The notes under the pieces are model-generated. The model was not told where the DNA came from, searched no databases, and was given only the letters and a program-made list of their open reading frames with translations. From assembly GCA_023417515.1 (NCBI GenBank), contig JAEZFL010000073.1, forward strand, positions 31,563 through 95,562: a stretch of 64,000 nucleotides of DNA, written 5' to 3'. The number at the start of each line of letters is the position of its first letter. The first letter of the stretch is position 1. This DNA comes from Pseudomonadota bacterium (GTDB lineage Bacteria; Pseudomonadota; Alphaproteobacteria; Sphingomonadales; Sphingomonadaceae). Shown here piece by piece: positions 33,100-40,327 of the stretch. A program made the position numbers and the translations under genes.

Positions 33100-33355
33100 A
33101 AGTCCCCATGCTGAAGAAGTGTAGCTGATTCGCATCGGAGCTGCTCTCGAGCAGCGCGGCCATCGATGGATTGGCGCCTGCGTCGGCTTGCCGAGGCACT
33201 GGCGGCGTCCAGGTGAACAGCCGGTAGAAAAGAGTGGCGGTCAGGATCAGGGCAAGGACGGCCAGAATGAGGACGGCCACGAGCACCCGGCCGCGGCAAC
33301 CGACGATCCGGTTGTCGCTGGTGATGACTTCATCATTACGCCGGTCGGAGCTCAT
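33098..33355 (-). CDS. Small single-pass membrane protein upstream of the GTA cluster
   Basis: An 85-residue protein: a charged N-terminus (MSSDRRNDEVITSDNR), one strong membrane helix (VLVAVLILAVLALILTATLF, about residues 24-45) and a periplasmic Pro/Ala/Ser tail. It occupies the place where the large terminase gene normally precedes the portal gene, on the opposite strand. No clear ribosome-binding site is seen. Function unknown. Confidence 0.55.
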   Translation of the reverse strand: MSSDRRNDEVITSDNRIVGCRGRVLVAVLILAVLALILTATLFYRLFTWTPPVPRQADAGANPSMAALLESSSDANQLHFFSMGT

Positions 33356-33472
33356 CGGAACGTGCCCGGGTTGACCCTGGCACGCGAACGCGTCGGGCGC
33401 GGGGACCGTTCCGGCACCTGGAGCGCGAATAGGCCGGGCGGCTTCGACCCACCTGTTTGAGAGGTGACGACA

Positions 33473-34708
33473 ATGAAATGGTTTGGCCGGAAGGCCGTGC
33501 GGGAGCCCGCGCGGCCTTTTTTGTTGCGGGGACTGTGGGGCCAGGCCGGGGAGCCGTTGCCGCGGTCCTACGAGGCGCAGGTGCGGGCGGCCTATCTCGG
33601 CAACGCCGTGGCCCAGCGCGCCGTGCGGGTGGTGGCGGAGGCGCTTGCGTCGGTGGTGGTGGATTGGCAGCGCTCGGTGCCTGCCGCTGCCGGTACCCCT
33701 CCACCATCCGCTACGCGGATGGTCCCCCTCCCGGAGCAAGCTCGGGGAGGATTGGTGACGTCGGACCTGCTCGAGAGCATCGCAACGCATCTGCTGCTGC
33801 ACGGCAACGCGTTCGTGCATGTCGCTCAGGACGGGGAGGGGATGCCGGTGCGGCTGTTCGCGCTTCGGCCGGAGCGGGTGAAGGTGGAGCCGGACGCCAG
33901 CGGCTGGCCGGCGAGCTATCTCTACCGAGCCGGCGAGGCGAAGCGTCGGTTCGCGGTCCGCGACGGGCTGGGGCGGCTGGAAGTGGTGCATATCAGGGCG
34001 CAGCACCCGCTCGACGACCATTATGGGCTGGGATGCCTCGGCGCCGCCGCCGCCGCGGTGGCGGTGCACAATGCAGCGGGGCGGTGGAACAAGGCGCTGC
34101 TCGACAATGCGGCGCGGCCTTCCGGCGCCCTGGTTTATCAGCCGGGAGACGGCACAGTCCTGTCCGCCGCCCAGTTCGAGCGGCTGCGCGAGGAGATGGA
34201 GGCGCAGTTCGCCGGCGCCGGCAATGCCGGGCGGCCGTTGCTGCTCGACGGCGGATTGAAGTGGCAGGCGATGAGCCTGACGCCGGCGGACATGGATTTC
34301 GTGGCGCTGAAGGAGGCGGCGGCGCGGGAGATCGCGCTGGCCTTCGGCGTGCCGCCGATGCTGCTCGGGCTGCCTGGCGACAACACCTATGCCAATTATC
34401 GTGAGGCGGTGCGGTCGCTGTGGCGGCTGACGGTGCTGCCGATGGCGGACAAGGTGCTGGGCGCGCTCGGCGAAGGGCTGGGGGCGTGGTGGCCGGGGCT
34501 GAGGCTCGCGGTCGATGTCGACCAGGTGAGCGCCTTGCATGGCGATCGTGCCGAGCTGTGGGCCGCGGTGAGCGCGGCGGATTTCCTCACCACCGAGGAG
34601 AAGAGAGAGATGCTGGGGTTTGCGGCCAGCGTGCCCTCACCCCCCTCCGCCGCCTCTCCAGCGATGCAATCATCGCCGGAGCCTCTTGGCGGCGCCGCCC
34701 ACGGCTGA
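33473..34708 (+). CDS. Phage/GTA portal protein (HK97 family)
   Basis: A 411-residue portal subunit forming the DNA channel at the capsid vertex. Family features are NAVAQRAVRVVAEALASV, LHGNAFV, the LALRPERV-like FALRPERVKVE, DHYGLGCLGAAA and LALAFGVPPMLLGLPGDNTYANYREA. The ATG at 33473 has gagaggtga upstream; a GTG at 33464 is possible. Two oddities: codons 7-17 form a terminator-like hairpin with six T's, and residues 74-93 are encoded by a palindromic repeat that replaces the usual HPLL..L..PNP segment. The stop codon lies in the loop of another palindrome. Confidence 0.92.
   Translation: MKWFGRKAVREPARPFLLRGLWGQAGEPLPRSYEAQVRAAYLGNAVAQRAVRVVAEALASVVVDWQRSVPAAAGTPPPSATRMVPLPEQARGGLVTSDLLESIATHLLLHGNAFVHVAQDGEGMPVRLFALRPERVKVEPDASGWPASYLYRAGEAKRRFAVRDGLGRLEVVHIRAQHPLDDHYGLGCLGAAAAAVAVHNAAGRWNKALLDNAARPSGALVYQPGDGTVLSAAQFERLREEMEAQFAGAGNAGRPLLLDGGLKWQAMSLTPADMDFVALKEAAAREIALAFGVPPMLLGLPGDNTYANYREAVRSLWRLTVLPMADKVLGALGEGLGAWWPGLRLAVDVDQVSALHGDRAELWAAVSAADFLTTEEKREMLGFAASVPSPPSAASPAMQSSPEPLGGAAHG
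33493..33522 (+). terminator. Terminator-like hairpin inside the portal gene
   Basis: GGCCG-t-GCGGG (33493-33503), loop AG, CCCGC-g-CGGCC (33506-33516), then TTTTTT (33517-33522). It has all parts of an intrinsic terminator, only 20 bases into the coding sequence. It could attenuate transcription of the whole cluster. Confidence 0.55.
33703..33750. repeat. Palindromic repeat inserted in frame in the portal gene
   Basis: Two adjacent hairpins: ACCATCCGC/GCGGATGGT (33703-33723, loop TAC) and CCTCCCGGAGC/GCTCGGGGAGG (33727-33750, loop AA, one mismatch). The second half has the same GTCCCCCTCCC...AA...GGGGAGG layout as the intergenic copy at 36.7 kb. Confidence 0.78.
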
Positions 34709-34745
34709 CGCCGTGGGCCCCTCCCTCTCCCCTGCAGGGAGAGGG
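34698..34745. repeat. Double palindrome at the portal 3' end
   Basis: CCCACGGC/GCCGTGGG (34698-34717, the portal TGA stop is in the TGAC loop) followed by CCCTCTCCC/GGGAGAGGG (34723-34745). It belongs to the same general class of intergenic repeats and supplies the last portal codons. Confidence 0.7.
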
Positions 34746-34759
34746 TGAAGGAGACGAAG

Positions 34760-35074
34760 ATGAGCGACAAGGCGGCGATGCTGGCGCAGCTGATGCGGCA
34801 GGCGGAGCAGGAAGGCGCGGCACTGGTGACTCTGCGCGCGCTGGCCGAGGAGGCGAGCGAGGTCGGCGCCGAACGGGCGCTGTCGATGCTGGGCCTGACC
34901 GGCGCGGAGGCTCGGCGGGACATGGACGAGCTCAGGGAGCTGCTCCAGGCGTGGCGCGACGCCAAGAAGAGCGCGTGGCAGGCGGTGGTGACCTGGGTGG
35001 TTCGGATCGGGCTCGCGGCGCTGGTCGCGGGCATGGCGGTGAAGCTCGGGCTGCTGGAGCGGCTGGCGGGATGA
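34760..35074 (+). CDS. DUF6127 family protein (g3.5 position)
   Basis: A 104-residue protein with a helical N-terminus (MLAQLMRQAEQEGAALVTLR, EEASEVGAERALSMLGLTG), a charged middle (MDELRELLQAWRDAKKSAWQ) and one C-terminal membrane helix (IGLAALVAGMAVKLGLL). This matches DUF6127, found between portal and protease in sphingomonad GTA clusters. The ATG is preceded by gaaggagacg. Its stop overlaps the protease start. Role in the particle unknown. Confidence 0.78.
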   Translation: MSDKAAMLAQLMRQAEQEGAALVTLRALAEEASEVGAERALSMLGLTGAEARRDMDELRELLQAWRDAKKSAWQAVVTWVVRIGLAALVAGMAVKLGLLERLAG

Positions 35075-35448
35075 AGTTCGCGGGCTATGCGGCGGTGTTC
35101 GACCGACCGGACCGCGGCGGCGACGTGGTGAGGCGGGGCGCGTTCGCCGGATCCCTGACGCGCGGTCCGGTACCGCTGCTGTGGCAGCATGAAGCGGGAC
35201 GCTCCATCGGACGCGTCGAATATTGCCGGGAAGATGCTCGCGGCCTGCGGGTGATCGGGCGCGTGGTGGACGCGCGGGCGGCGGCGCTGCTCAAGGCCCG
35301 GGCGGTGACGGGGCTCAGCTTTGGCTACCGCGTGCGCGGGGCGAAGGGTGCGGAGCCCCGTGAGTTGACCGATCTGGAGCTGATCGAGGTGAGTTTGGTG
35401 ACCTTCCCGATGCAGCCGCTGGCGCGGGTGCATGCCGTGGAAGGATAG
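35071..35448 (+). CDS. HK97-family prohead protease (short form)
   Basis: A 125-residue maturation protease that trims capsid protein during head assembly. The catalytic His is in LLWQHEAGR (about residue 40) and the catalytic Ser in GLSFGYRV (about 90), followed by LTDLELIEVSLVTFPMQPLA, the family's C-terminal block. It is shorter than the usual 160-200 residues: it opens directly at MKFAGYAAVFD and stops just after the core. The start overlaps the DUF6127 stop. Confidence 0.88.
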   Translation: MKFAGYAAVFDRPDRGGDVVRRGAFAGSLTRGPVPLLWQHEAGRSIGRVEYCREDARGLRVIGRVVDARAAALLKARAVTGLSFGYRVRGAKGAEPRELTDLELIEVSLVTFPMQPLARVHAVEG

Positions 35449-35457
35449 AGAAGCTGG

Positions 35458-35499
35458 ATCCCCGCGGTGAACTTCGCTCGTCTGCGACTCCGCGGGGAT
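35458..35499. repeat. Palindromic repeat between protease and capsid genes
   Basis: A 10-bp perfect inverted repeat, ATCCCCGCGG (35458-35467) and CCGCGGGGAT (35490-35499), followed by GACATCG. Same class as the repeat at 44.4 kb. Confidence 0.72.
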
Positions 35500-35519
35500 G
35501 ACATCGGGATTGGACGATG

Positions 35520-35546
35520 GGGCGCTTCGGCGCCCTTTTTCTTTTG
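35520..35546 (+). terminator. Intrinsic terminator directly upstream of the capsid gene
   Basis: GGGCGC (35520-35525), tetraloop TTCG, GCGCCC (35530-35535), then TTTTTCTTTT. Stem, stable UUCG-type loop and T-tract are all present. It ends 18 bases before the capsid start, which is unexpected inside a head gene cluster. Confidence 0.72.
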
Positions 35547-35563
35547 GAGCGGGAGAAGAGGTG

Positions 35564-36679
35564 ATGGTGGACGTGGTTGCGGGTGATGCGCTGGAGGCCT
35601 CGTTCGAGGCGCTCGAGCAGGAGCATGTCGAGGTGGAGGGACTGCGCGCCGAGGTAGCGCAGCTGAAGGCGCGGCTGGCGGCGTCGGAGCGGCCGGCTTT
35701 GTCTGGCGCGAAGAGCGAGGCTTCGCCGTTCGTGGAGCGGTATCTGCGCAAGGGGCTCGAGCACGGTGTCGAATTGAAGGCGATGTCGGGTGCAAGCGAT
35801 GCCGCCGGCGGCTATGCGGTGCCCGAGGAGATCGATGCGCAGATCGAGCGGGCGCTGACCGCGATCTCGCCGATCCGGGCGATCGCCTCGGTCGTGAAGG
35901 TCGGCACGTCCGGCTACCGCAAGCTGGTGACGACCGGCGGGACTCCGTCGGGCTGGGTCGCGGAGACGGCGGCGCGGCCGGAGACGGACACGCCGGTGTT
36001 CAACGAGATCGCGCCGCCGTTCGGCGAGCTCTACGCCAATCCGGCGGCGAGCCAGGCGATGCTCGACGACGCGGCGTTCGACGTCGAGAGCTGGCTCGCG
36101 GGCGAGATCGCGACGGAGTTCGCGCGGGCCGAGGGGGCGGCGTTCGTGTCGGGATCGGGCGTCAACCGGCCGAAGGGCTTTCTCGCCGCGGACTCGGTCG
36201 AGACGGCGGACGGGGTGCGGCCGTTCGGGACCCTGCAGTTTCTCAAGACGGGCGTCGCCGGCGGCTTCCCGGCGAGCAACCCGCAGGACAAGCTGATCGA
36301 CCTCGTCCAGAGCCTGCGGTCGCCCTACCGCCAGGGCGCGGTGTTCGTGATGAACTCGGCGACCGCGGCGCGGATCCGCAAGTTCAAGACCAGCGACGGG
36401 GCGTTCCTGTGGCAGCCGGGGCTGGTGAGCGGCCAGCCCGACACGCTGCTCGGCTATCCGGTGGTGGAGGCCGAGGACATGCCGGACGTGGCGGCGGACT
36501 CGCTTTCGATCGCGTTCGGCAACTTCAAGGCCGGCTATCTGATCGCCGAGCGGGCGGAGACGCAGATCCTGCGCGATCCGTTCACCAACAAGCCGTTCGT
36601 CCACTTCTACGCGACTCGCCGCGTCGGCGGGCAGGTGATGAACTCCGAGGCGATCAAGCTGCTCAAGTTCGCAGCGTAA
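35564..36679 (+). CDS. Major capsid protein (HK97 fold)
   Basis: A 371-residue capsid protein. Residues 10-50 form a coiled-coil scaffold-like delta domain (ASFEALEQEHVEVEGLRAEV), and the mature shell protein should begin near residue 75 after cleavage (KAMSGASDAAGGYAVPEEID). Phage_capsid family features include TSGYRKLVTTGGTPSGWVAE, RPKGFL, FVMNSATAARIRKF and LGYPVVEAEDMPD. The ATG at 35564 has gggagaagagg upstream. A terminator-like hairpin precedes it. Confidence 0.94.
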   Translation: MVDVVAGDALEASFEALEQEHVEVEGLRAEVAQLKARLAASERPALSGAKSEASPFVERYLRKGLEHGVELKAMSGASDAAGGYAVPEEIDAQIERALTAISPIRAIASVVKVGTSGYRKLVTTGGTPSGWVAETAARPETDTPVFNEIAPPFGELYANPAASQAMLDDAAFDVESWLAGEIATEFARAEGAAFVSGSGVNRPKGFLAADSVETADGVRPFGTLQFLKTGVAGGFPASNPQDKLIDLVQSLRSPYRQGAVFVMNSATAARIRKFKTSDGAFLWQPGLVSGQPDTLLGYPVVEAEDMPDVAADSLSIAFGNFKAGYLIAERAETQILRDPFTNKPFVHFYATRRVGGQVMNSEAIKLLKFAA

Positions 36680-36712
36680 GTCACGGCCGAAGCAAGGGCT
36701 TCGGCCGCCCGT

Positions 36713-36756
36713 CCACCGCCGGCGGCGGTCCCCCTCCCCTGCAAATGCAGGGGAGG
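36713..36756. repeat. Palindromic repeat between capsid and fibre genes
   Basis: An ACCGCC/GGCGGT hairpin near 36715-36730 followed by CCTCCCCTGCA (36733-36743), loop AA, TGCAGGGGAGG (36746-36756). It shares the layout and the GTCCCCCTCCC core with the copy inside the portal gene. Confidence 0.72.
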
Positions 36757-36779
36757 ATATCTTCTTTCTGGAGGCGTCC

Positions 36780-37898
36780 ATGGGCTTGTTCTTTGCGGAC
36801 CTGGTCCGGGAGTTTTCGCGCGCCACGGGCGCGGGTGACCTGCCGCTCGAAGGGGCGCTGCCGGGGCATCGGCGGTTCGGCGACGTCGTGCCGGCGGGGA
36901 TGCGGTTTCATTACGCGATCGCGGGCGTGACCAATCCCGGCGAGTGGGAGACCGGGGAGGGCGAGCTCGGCAGCGGCGGAATGTTGGTGCGCGCGCCGAT
37001 CGCATCGTCGGCCGGCGGCGGGCTGGTCGCCTTCTCGGCGGGGCTGAAGACGGTCGCGCTGATCGTCGGGGCGGCCTGGTTCGCCGAGCAGGACGCGGCT
37101 ACTGCGGACCTGACGGCGCTGCAGGCGGCGGTCGACGGCAAGGCGCCGCTCGAGCACGATCATGACTCGTCCTACGCGCCGGCCGGGCATGCGCACAGCT
37201 TCGCCGCGCTGACCGACAGGCCCACGTCGCTTGCCGGCTACGGAATCGCCGATGCGCAGCCGCTCGATGCCGAGCTGAGCGCGATTGCCGGGCTGGCCTC
37301 GGCGGCGGATCGGCTGGCTTACTTCACCGGCTCCGGAACCGCGGCGTTGGCGACATTCACGGCCGCCGGCCGGGCACTGGTCGACGATGCTGACTCCGCG
37401 GCGCAGCGCTCGACGCTCGGGCTCGGCACGGCTGCGGTGAAAAATATTGGGACGTCGGGGGATGCAGTGCCGGTTCTGAACGGCCCCGCCGATTTCAGCC
37501 TGCGCGTGACCGCGGCGGCCGGCGGGATGTTCGGCGGGTTCGTCGCGGCGCGACCGTTCGACGGCGTGGAAATCAGGTACGTCGCCGGCATCGGCACCGT
37601 CCAGGCGGTCACCGCCGCCGGAGGCGCCATGCCGTTGCGGGTGAGCGGGTCCGACGTCCGCTTCCATGTCAGCGGGGGCGACCGGATGACCATCGACAAT
37701 ATCGCCGCCAATTTCACGGTGCCGATCCAGCGCGGCGGGACGCAGGTCGTCGGCGCCCGCGCGACCGGCTGGGCCGCGATGACCGGGACCGCGACACGCA
37801 CTGCCTATGACACGGCGACGGTGACGACGACGCAGCTCGCCGAGCGGGTGAAAGCGCTGATCGACGACCTGCGGTCGCACGGATTGATCGGGAACTGA
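36780..37898 (+). CDS. Putative tail or head fibre protein
   Basis: A 372-residue protein. The N-terminus (residues 1-100) is a small attachment-like domain, and the middle has fibre-typical segments: HDHDSSYAPAGHAHSFAALT, LAGYGIADAQPLDAELSAIA and TLGLGTAAVKNIGTSG, seen in trimeric phage fibres. The C-terminus ends TQLAERVKALIDDLRSHGLI, a helix resembling the end of the DUF2793 protein at 48.6 kb. It has ggagg five bases before the ATG. RcGTA has no gene here, so this looks like an inserted receptor-binding module. Confidence 0.7.
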   Translation: MGLFFADLVREFSRATGAGDLPLEGALPGHRRFGDVVPAGMRFHYAIAGVTNPGEWETGEGELGSGGMLVRAPIASSAGGGLVAFSAGLKTVALIVGAAWFAEQDAATADLTALQAAVDGKAPLEHDHDSSYAPAGHAHSFAALTDRPTSLAGYGIADAQPLDAELSAIAGLASAADRLAYFTGSGTAALATFTAAGRALVDDADSAAQRSTLGLGTAAVKNIGTSGDAVPVLNGPADFSLRVTAAAGGMFGGFVAARPFDGVEIRYVAGIGTVQAVTAAGGAMPLRVSGSDVRFHVSGGDRMTIDNIAANFTVPIQRGGTQVVGARATGWAAMTGTATRTAYDTATVTTTQLAERVKALIDDLRSHGLIGN

Positions 37899-37901
37899 GC
37901 G

Positions 37902-38081
37902 ATGGACGGGCGGGCGATCGGCGCCGGCAGCCTGGCGGACGCCGGGCTGCGACGGCTGGCGAGCGAAATGGACGGGCCGCGGCCGGCGGCGGTCGAGGAA
38001 GGCAACATCGTCGGAGTTCGCGCCGCCGAACCGGCAAGCCCGGCCAGCGATGCGCGGCGGTTGCGACCGACGCAGCCATGA
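37902..38081 (+). CDS. 59-residue protein in the fibre cassette
   Basis: A short ORF, MDGRAIGAGSLADAGLRRLA..., rich in Ala, Arg, Gly and Pro, starting three bases after the fibre stop and overlapping a possible start of the next gene (ATGA). No domain is seen and the C-terminal half looks disordered. The tight spacing is the main support for it being translated. Confidence 0.45.
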   Translation: MDGRAIGAGSLADAGLRRLASEMDGPRPAAVEEGNIVGVRAAEPASPASDARRLRPTQP

Positions 38082-38095
38082 AAAGGAGTGCGGAA

Positions 38096-38377
38096 ATGAG
38101 CTTCTATCTCAAGGATCCGGGCTCGCGGGTCGATTATGCCATCGACTGGGGTGCTTCGTATCTCGACGGGCAAACGGTGGCCGGAAGCGCGTGGAGCGTG
38201 TTTCCGCCCGAGAGCGAAGGCATTGCGGTCGAGGAAACGAGCTTCGACCTGACGCATACCGCGGCGACGCTGAGCGGCGGCGTCGCGGGCCATGTCTACA
38301 GCGTGACCAATCGCGTGACGCTGTCGGACGGGCGCGTCGACGAGCGATCCATCACCATTCGCGTGGAGAACCGGTGA
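38096..38377 (+). CDS. Phage fibre-tail adaptor-like protein
   Basis: A 93-residue protein, MSFYLKDPGSRVDYAIDWGA..., a Fn3/Ig-like beta-sandwich by pattern (HVYSVTNRVTLSDGRVDERS, ITIRVENR). Proteins beginning with YLKDPxxxxDYxxDW are common phage adaptors joining fibres to the particle. The ATG at 38096 has aaggag seven bases upstream; an ATG at 38078 overlaps the previous stop. With the preceding fibre gene it forms a cassette. Its stop overlaps the g6 start. Confidence 0.72.
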   Translation: MSFYLKDPGSRVDYAIDWGASYLDGQTVAGSAWSVFPPESEGIAVEETSFDLTHTAATLSGGVAGHVYSVTNRVTLSDGRVDERSITIRVENR

Positions 38378-38907
38378 TGGGGCTGGTGACGATGGAAGCG
38401 GCGCCGGCCGCGGTAGCCCTGAACGAGGTCAAGGCTTTTCTGAGGCTGGCGACCAGCGACGAAGACGCTCTGATCGCGGGCTTCGTGCGGAGCGCCAGCA
38501 TGGCGTGCGAGACATTCACCGGCCTGACGCTGGTGGCGCGCGAGGTCCGTGAAACCGTCGTTCCCGGGGCGTGGCGGCGGCTGGAAGCGGCTCCCGTGCA
38601 GGCGATCGAAACGGTCAGCGCGGTGTCGGCGGACGGGGCCGAAACGGTCATGGCCGCCGAGTCCTACCGGATCGACATCGACGCCGCGGGGGACGGGTGG
38701 GTGCGGGTGCCGAGCACTGAGTGCCGCGCGCGCGTCGGCTACATCGCGGGGCTGGCGGCGGACTGGAACGGCTTGCCGGAGCCGCTTCGCCAGGGGATCG
38801 TGCGCCTCTCGGCTCATCTCTATTCGGCACGCGGCACGGCGGACGCGCCGCCGCCGGCCTGCGTCGCGGCCTTATGGCGGCCGTGGCGGCGAATGCGGCT
38901 CGGCTGA
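38377..38907 (+). CDS. Head-tail connector protein (gp6-like)
   Basis: A 176-residue protein of the phage gp6/DUF-type connector family: ALNEVKAFLRLATSDEDALI, then FTGLTLVAREVRETV and the helical end GLPEPLRQGIVRLSAHLYSA. It forms the ring under the portal. It corresponds to g6 of RcGTA. The stop is shared with the next start (TGATG). Confidence 0.85.
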   Translation: MGLVTMEAAPAAVALNEVKAFLRLATSDEDALIAGFVRSASMACETFTGLTLVAREVRETVVPGAWRRLEAAPVQAIETVSAVSADGAETVMAAESYRIDIDAAGDGWVRVPSTECRARVGYIAGLAADWNGLPEPLRQGIVRLSAHLYSARGTADAPPPACVAALWRPWRRMRLG

Positions 38908-39128
38908 TGCTCGACGGGCTGACGGCGCGCGCGAACCAGATGGCCGCTCGGCGTGCGGCGACCCGGCGCGAGCGGCTCGCCGCGCGGATCGAAAATCTCG
39001 CGCCGCGCGGCGTGCAGGTAAGCGAGGATGGGGAGCGGGTCGCGCTCGCGGGGCGCGGGCTCGCCCGGCGGTTCGCGCTCGATTCCCGGTTGCGCTGGTT
39101 GGTGGCGGAGGCACGCGATGAACGGTGA
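38907..39128 (+). CDS. GTA g7-position head-tail protein
   Basis: A 73-residue Arg/Ala-rich protein (MLDGLTARANQMAARRAATR ... LAGRGLARRFALDSRLRWLV) located between the g6 and g8 homologues. An ATG at 38874 inside g6 is an alternative start. The C-terminal 30 residues look structured (QVSEDGERVALAGRGLARRF). The assignment rests on position; the sequence is too short for a firm family call. Confidence 0.6.
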   Translation: MLDGLTARANQMAARRAATRRERLAARIENLAPRGVQVSEDGERVALAGRGLARRFALDSRLRWLVAEARDER

Positions 39129-39513
39129 GCAAGGCGCAGCAGGCGCGCTCGTCTCGGCACTGATGAGGGTGCTCGCGGAGGTGCCGGGTCTCAGCCAGGT
39201 GTCTGACGGCGTGCCGCTTCAGGCGAGCGATGCCGCGGCCGTGGTCGAGGTCGGACCGGAGAGCGATTGGGGCTTCAAGGGCGGCGAAGGCGCCGAAGTG
39301 CGGTTCGCAATCCTGGTGACCTGCGGCGGCGAGGGACCCGGCCGTGCCCGACGGTTTGCAGAGAGGATACGGACGGCGATCGGTCAGAGTGAACCGGACC
39401 CCGTCGGGTGGACTCTGGTGAGCCTGACGTTGCTGCGCTCCCGCGTGTTGCGTGGCGCCGGACCCGAATGGACCGCGGTGGTGGAATATCGGGCGCGGAT
39501 GCTGCGGAGCTGA
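39118..39513 (+). CDS. DUF3168 tail-completion protein (g8)
   Basis: A 131-residue protein of the DUF3168/tail terminator family: VSALMRVLAEVPGLSQVSDG, VVEVGPESDWGFKGGEGAEV and the C-terminal EWTAVVEYRARM. It caps the tail tube at the head junction. It overlaps the g7 gene by eleven bases. It corresponds to g8 of RcGTA. Confidence 0.84.
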   Translation: MNGEQGAAGALVSALMRVLAEVPGLSQVSDGVPLQASDAAAVVEVGPESDWGFKGGEGAEVRFAILVTCGGEGPGRARRFAERIRTAIGQSEPDPVGWTLVSLTLLRSRVLRGAGPEWTAVVEYRARMLRS

Positions 39514-39523
39514 CAGCGGGGCG

Positions 39524-39859
39524 TCAGCTCGGCTGGTTGTTCTCGAACAGCTGGATGAAGTTGGCGCGCGCGTCGTCTACTTCCATCGTGGCCGTTTCCT
39601 CGGCTTCGGCGCGGGGCGTGCGGAAGCTCGCTTCACGGCGGATCAGCGCCTCGCGAAAAGCCCGCTCCTGCTCCGCGCATTGCTGCGGCAGCGCCGTTCG
39701 GAAATCGTTGATCGACACCCGCTCGCTGAGGCTGCGGTCCATGAACTCGCGCAGACAGTGGGTGTAGGCGTTGCGAGCCGCGGCAGACGGATCGCTGACC
39801 TGGAGCGCTACGCCGTTGCCTGTGCCGAGAACGAGCAGGGCGACGAGAACAGAGGACAT
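39524..39859 (-). CDS. Small secreted protein inside the GTA cluster
   Basis: A 111-residue protein with a signal peptide (VLVALLVLGTGNGVA) and a helical mature part with two cysteines (AYTHCLREFMDRSLSE, ALPQQCAEQERAFREALIRR). It lies antisense between g8 and g9. No phage homology is evident; it looks like a host periplasmic protein of the kind common in sphingomonads. Function unknown. Confidence 0.68.
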   Translation of the reverse strand: MSSVLVALLVLGTGNGVALQVSDPSAAARNAYTHCLREFMDRSLSERVSINDFRTALPQQCAEQERAFREALIRREASFRTPRAEAEETATMEVDDARANFIQLFENNQPS

Positions 39860-39903
39860 GGCAGCACCCTCCGTAAGAGTCTTAAGGAAAAGGAGATTGG
39901 GAC

Positions 39904-40311
39904 ATGAGCGCGGAAAAGGGAAGCGCCTTTCTGCTCAAGGTGGGGGACGGCGCGACGCCGCCGGTCTACACGACCGTCGCCGGGCTTCGGACGACGCAAT
40001 TGTCGGTCAACGGCGAGGCGGTGAACGTCACGAGCAAGGACAGCGGCGGGTGGCGAGAATTGCTGTCGGGCGCTGGCACCCGGTCGGTGTCGGTGGCGGG
40101 GAGCGGGATTTTCACCGGATCGACGGCGGAGGCGCGGCTGAAGACCAACGCGCTCGCCGGGCTTATCGACGATTACGAGCTGTCGTTCGAGAGCGGCGAA
40201 CGGATGCGCGGACGGTTCCTGGTGACTCGGCTTGATTATGCCGGCGATTATAACGGCGAGAGGACCTACACGCTGGCGCTGGAGAGCTCCGGCGAGGTGA
40301 CGGCAATTTAA
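39904..40311 (+). CDS. Major tail protein, TP901-1 family (g9)
   Basis: A 135-residue tail tube protein: KGSAFLLKVGDG near the start, TVAGLRTTQLSVNGEAVNVT, SKDSGGWRELL and a C-terminal YAGDYNGERTYTLALESSGE, the TP901-1-type pattern. Stacked hexamers form the tail tube. The ATG is preceded by aaaaggaga. It corresponds to g9. Confidence 0.92.
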   Translation: MSAEKGSAFLLKVGDGATPPVYTTVAGLRTTQLSVNGEAVNVTSKDSGGWRELLSGAGTRSVSVAGSGIFTGSTAEARLKTNALAGLIDDYELSFESGERMRGRFLVTRLDYAGDYNGERTYTLALESSGEVTAI

Positions 40312-40327
40312 GAAGGCAAAGGCGGTC

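Noticed and set aside
33356..34540. Minus-strand open frame antisense to the portal gene that continues into the small membrane protein
   Set aside because: Only the last 85 codons (33098-33355) look like protein; the remainder is antisense to the portal and of shadow composition.
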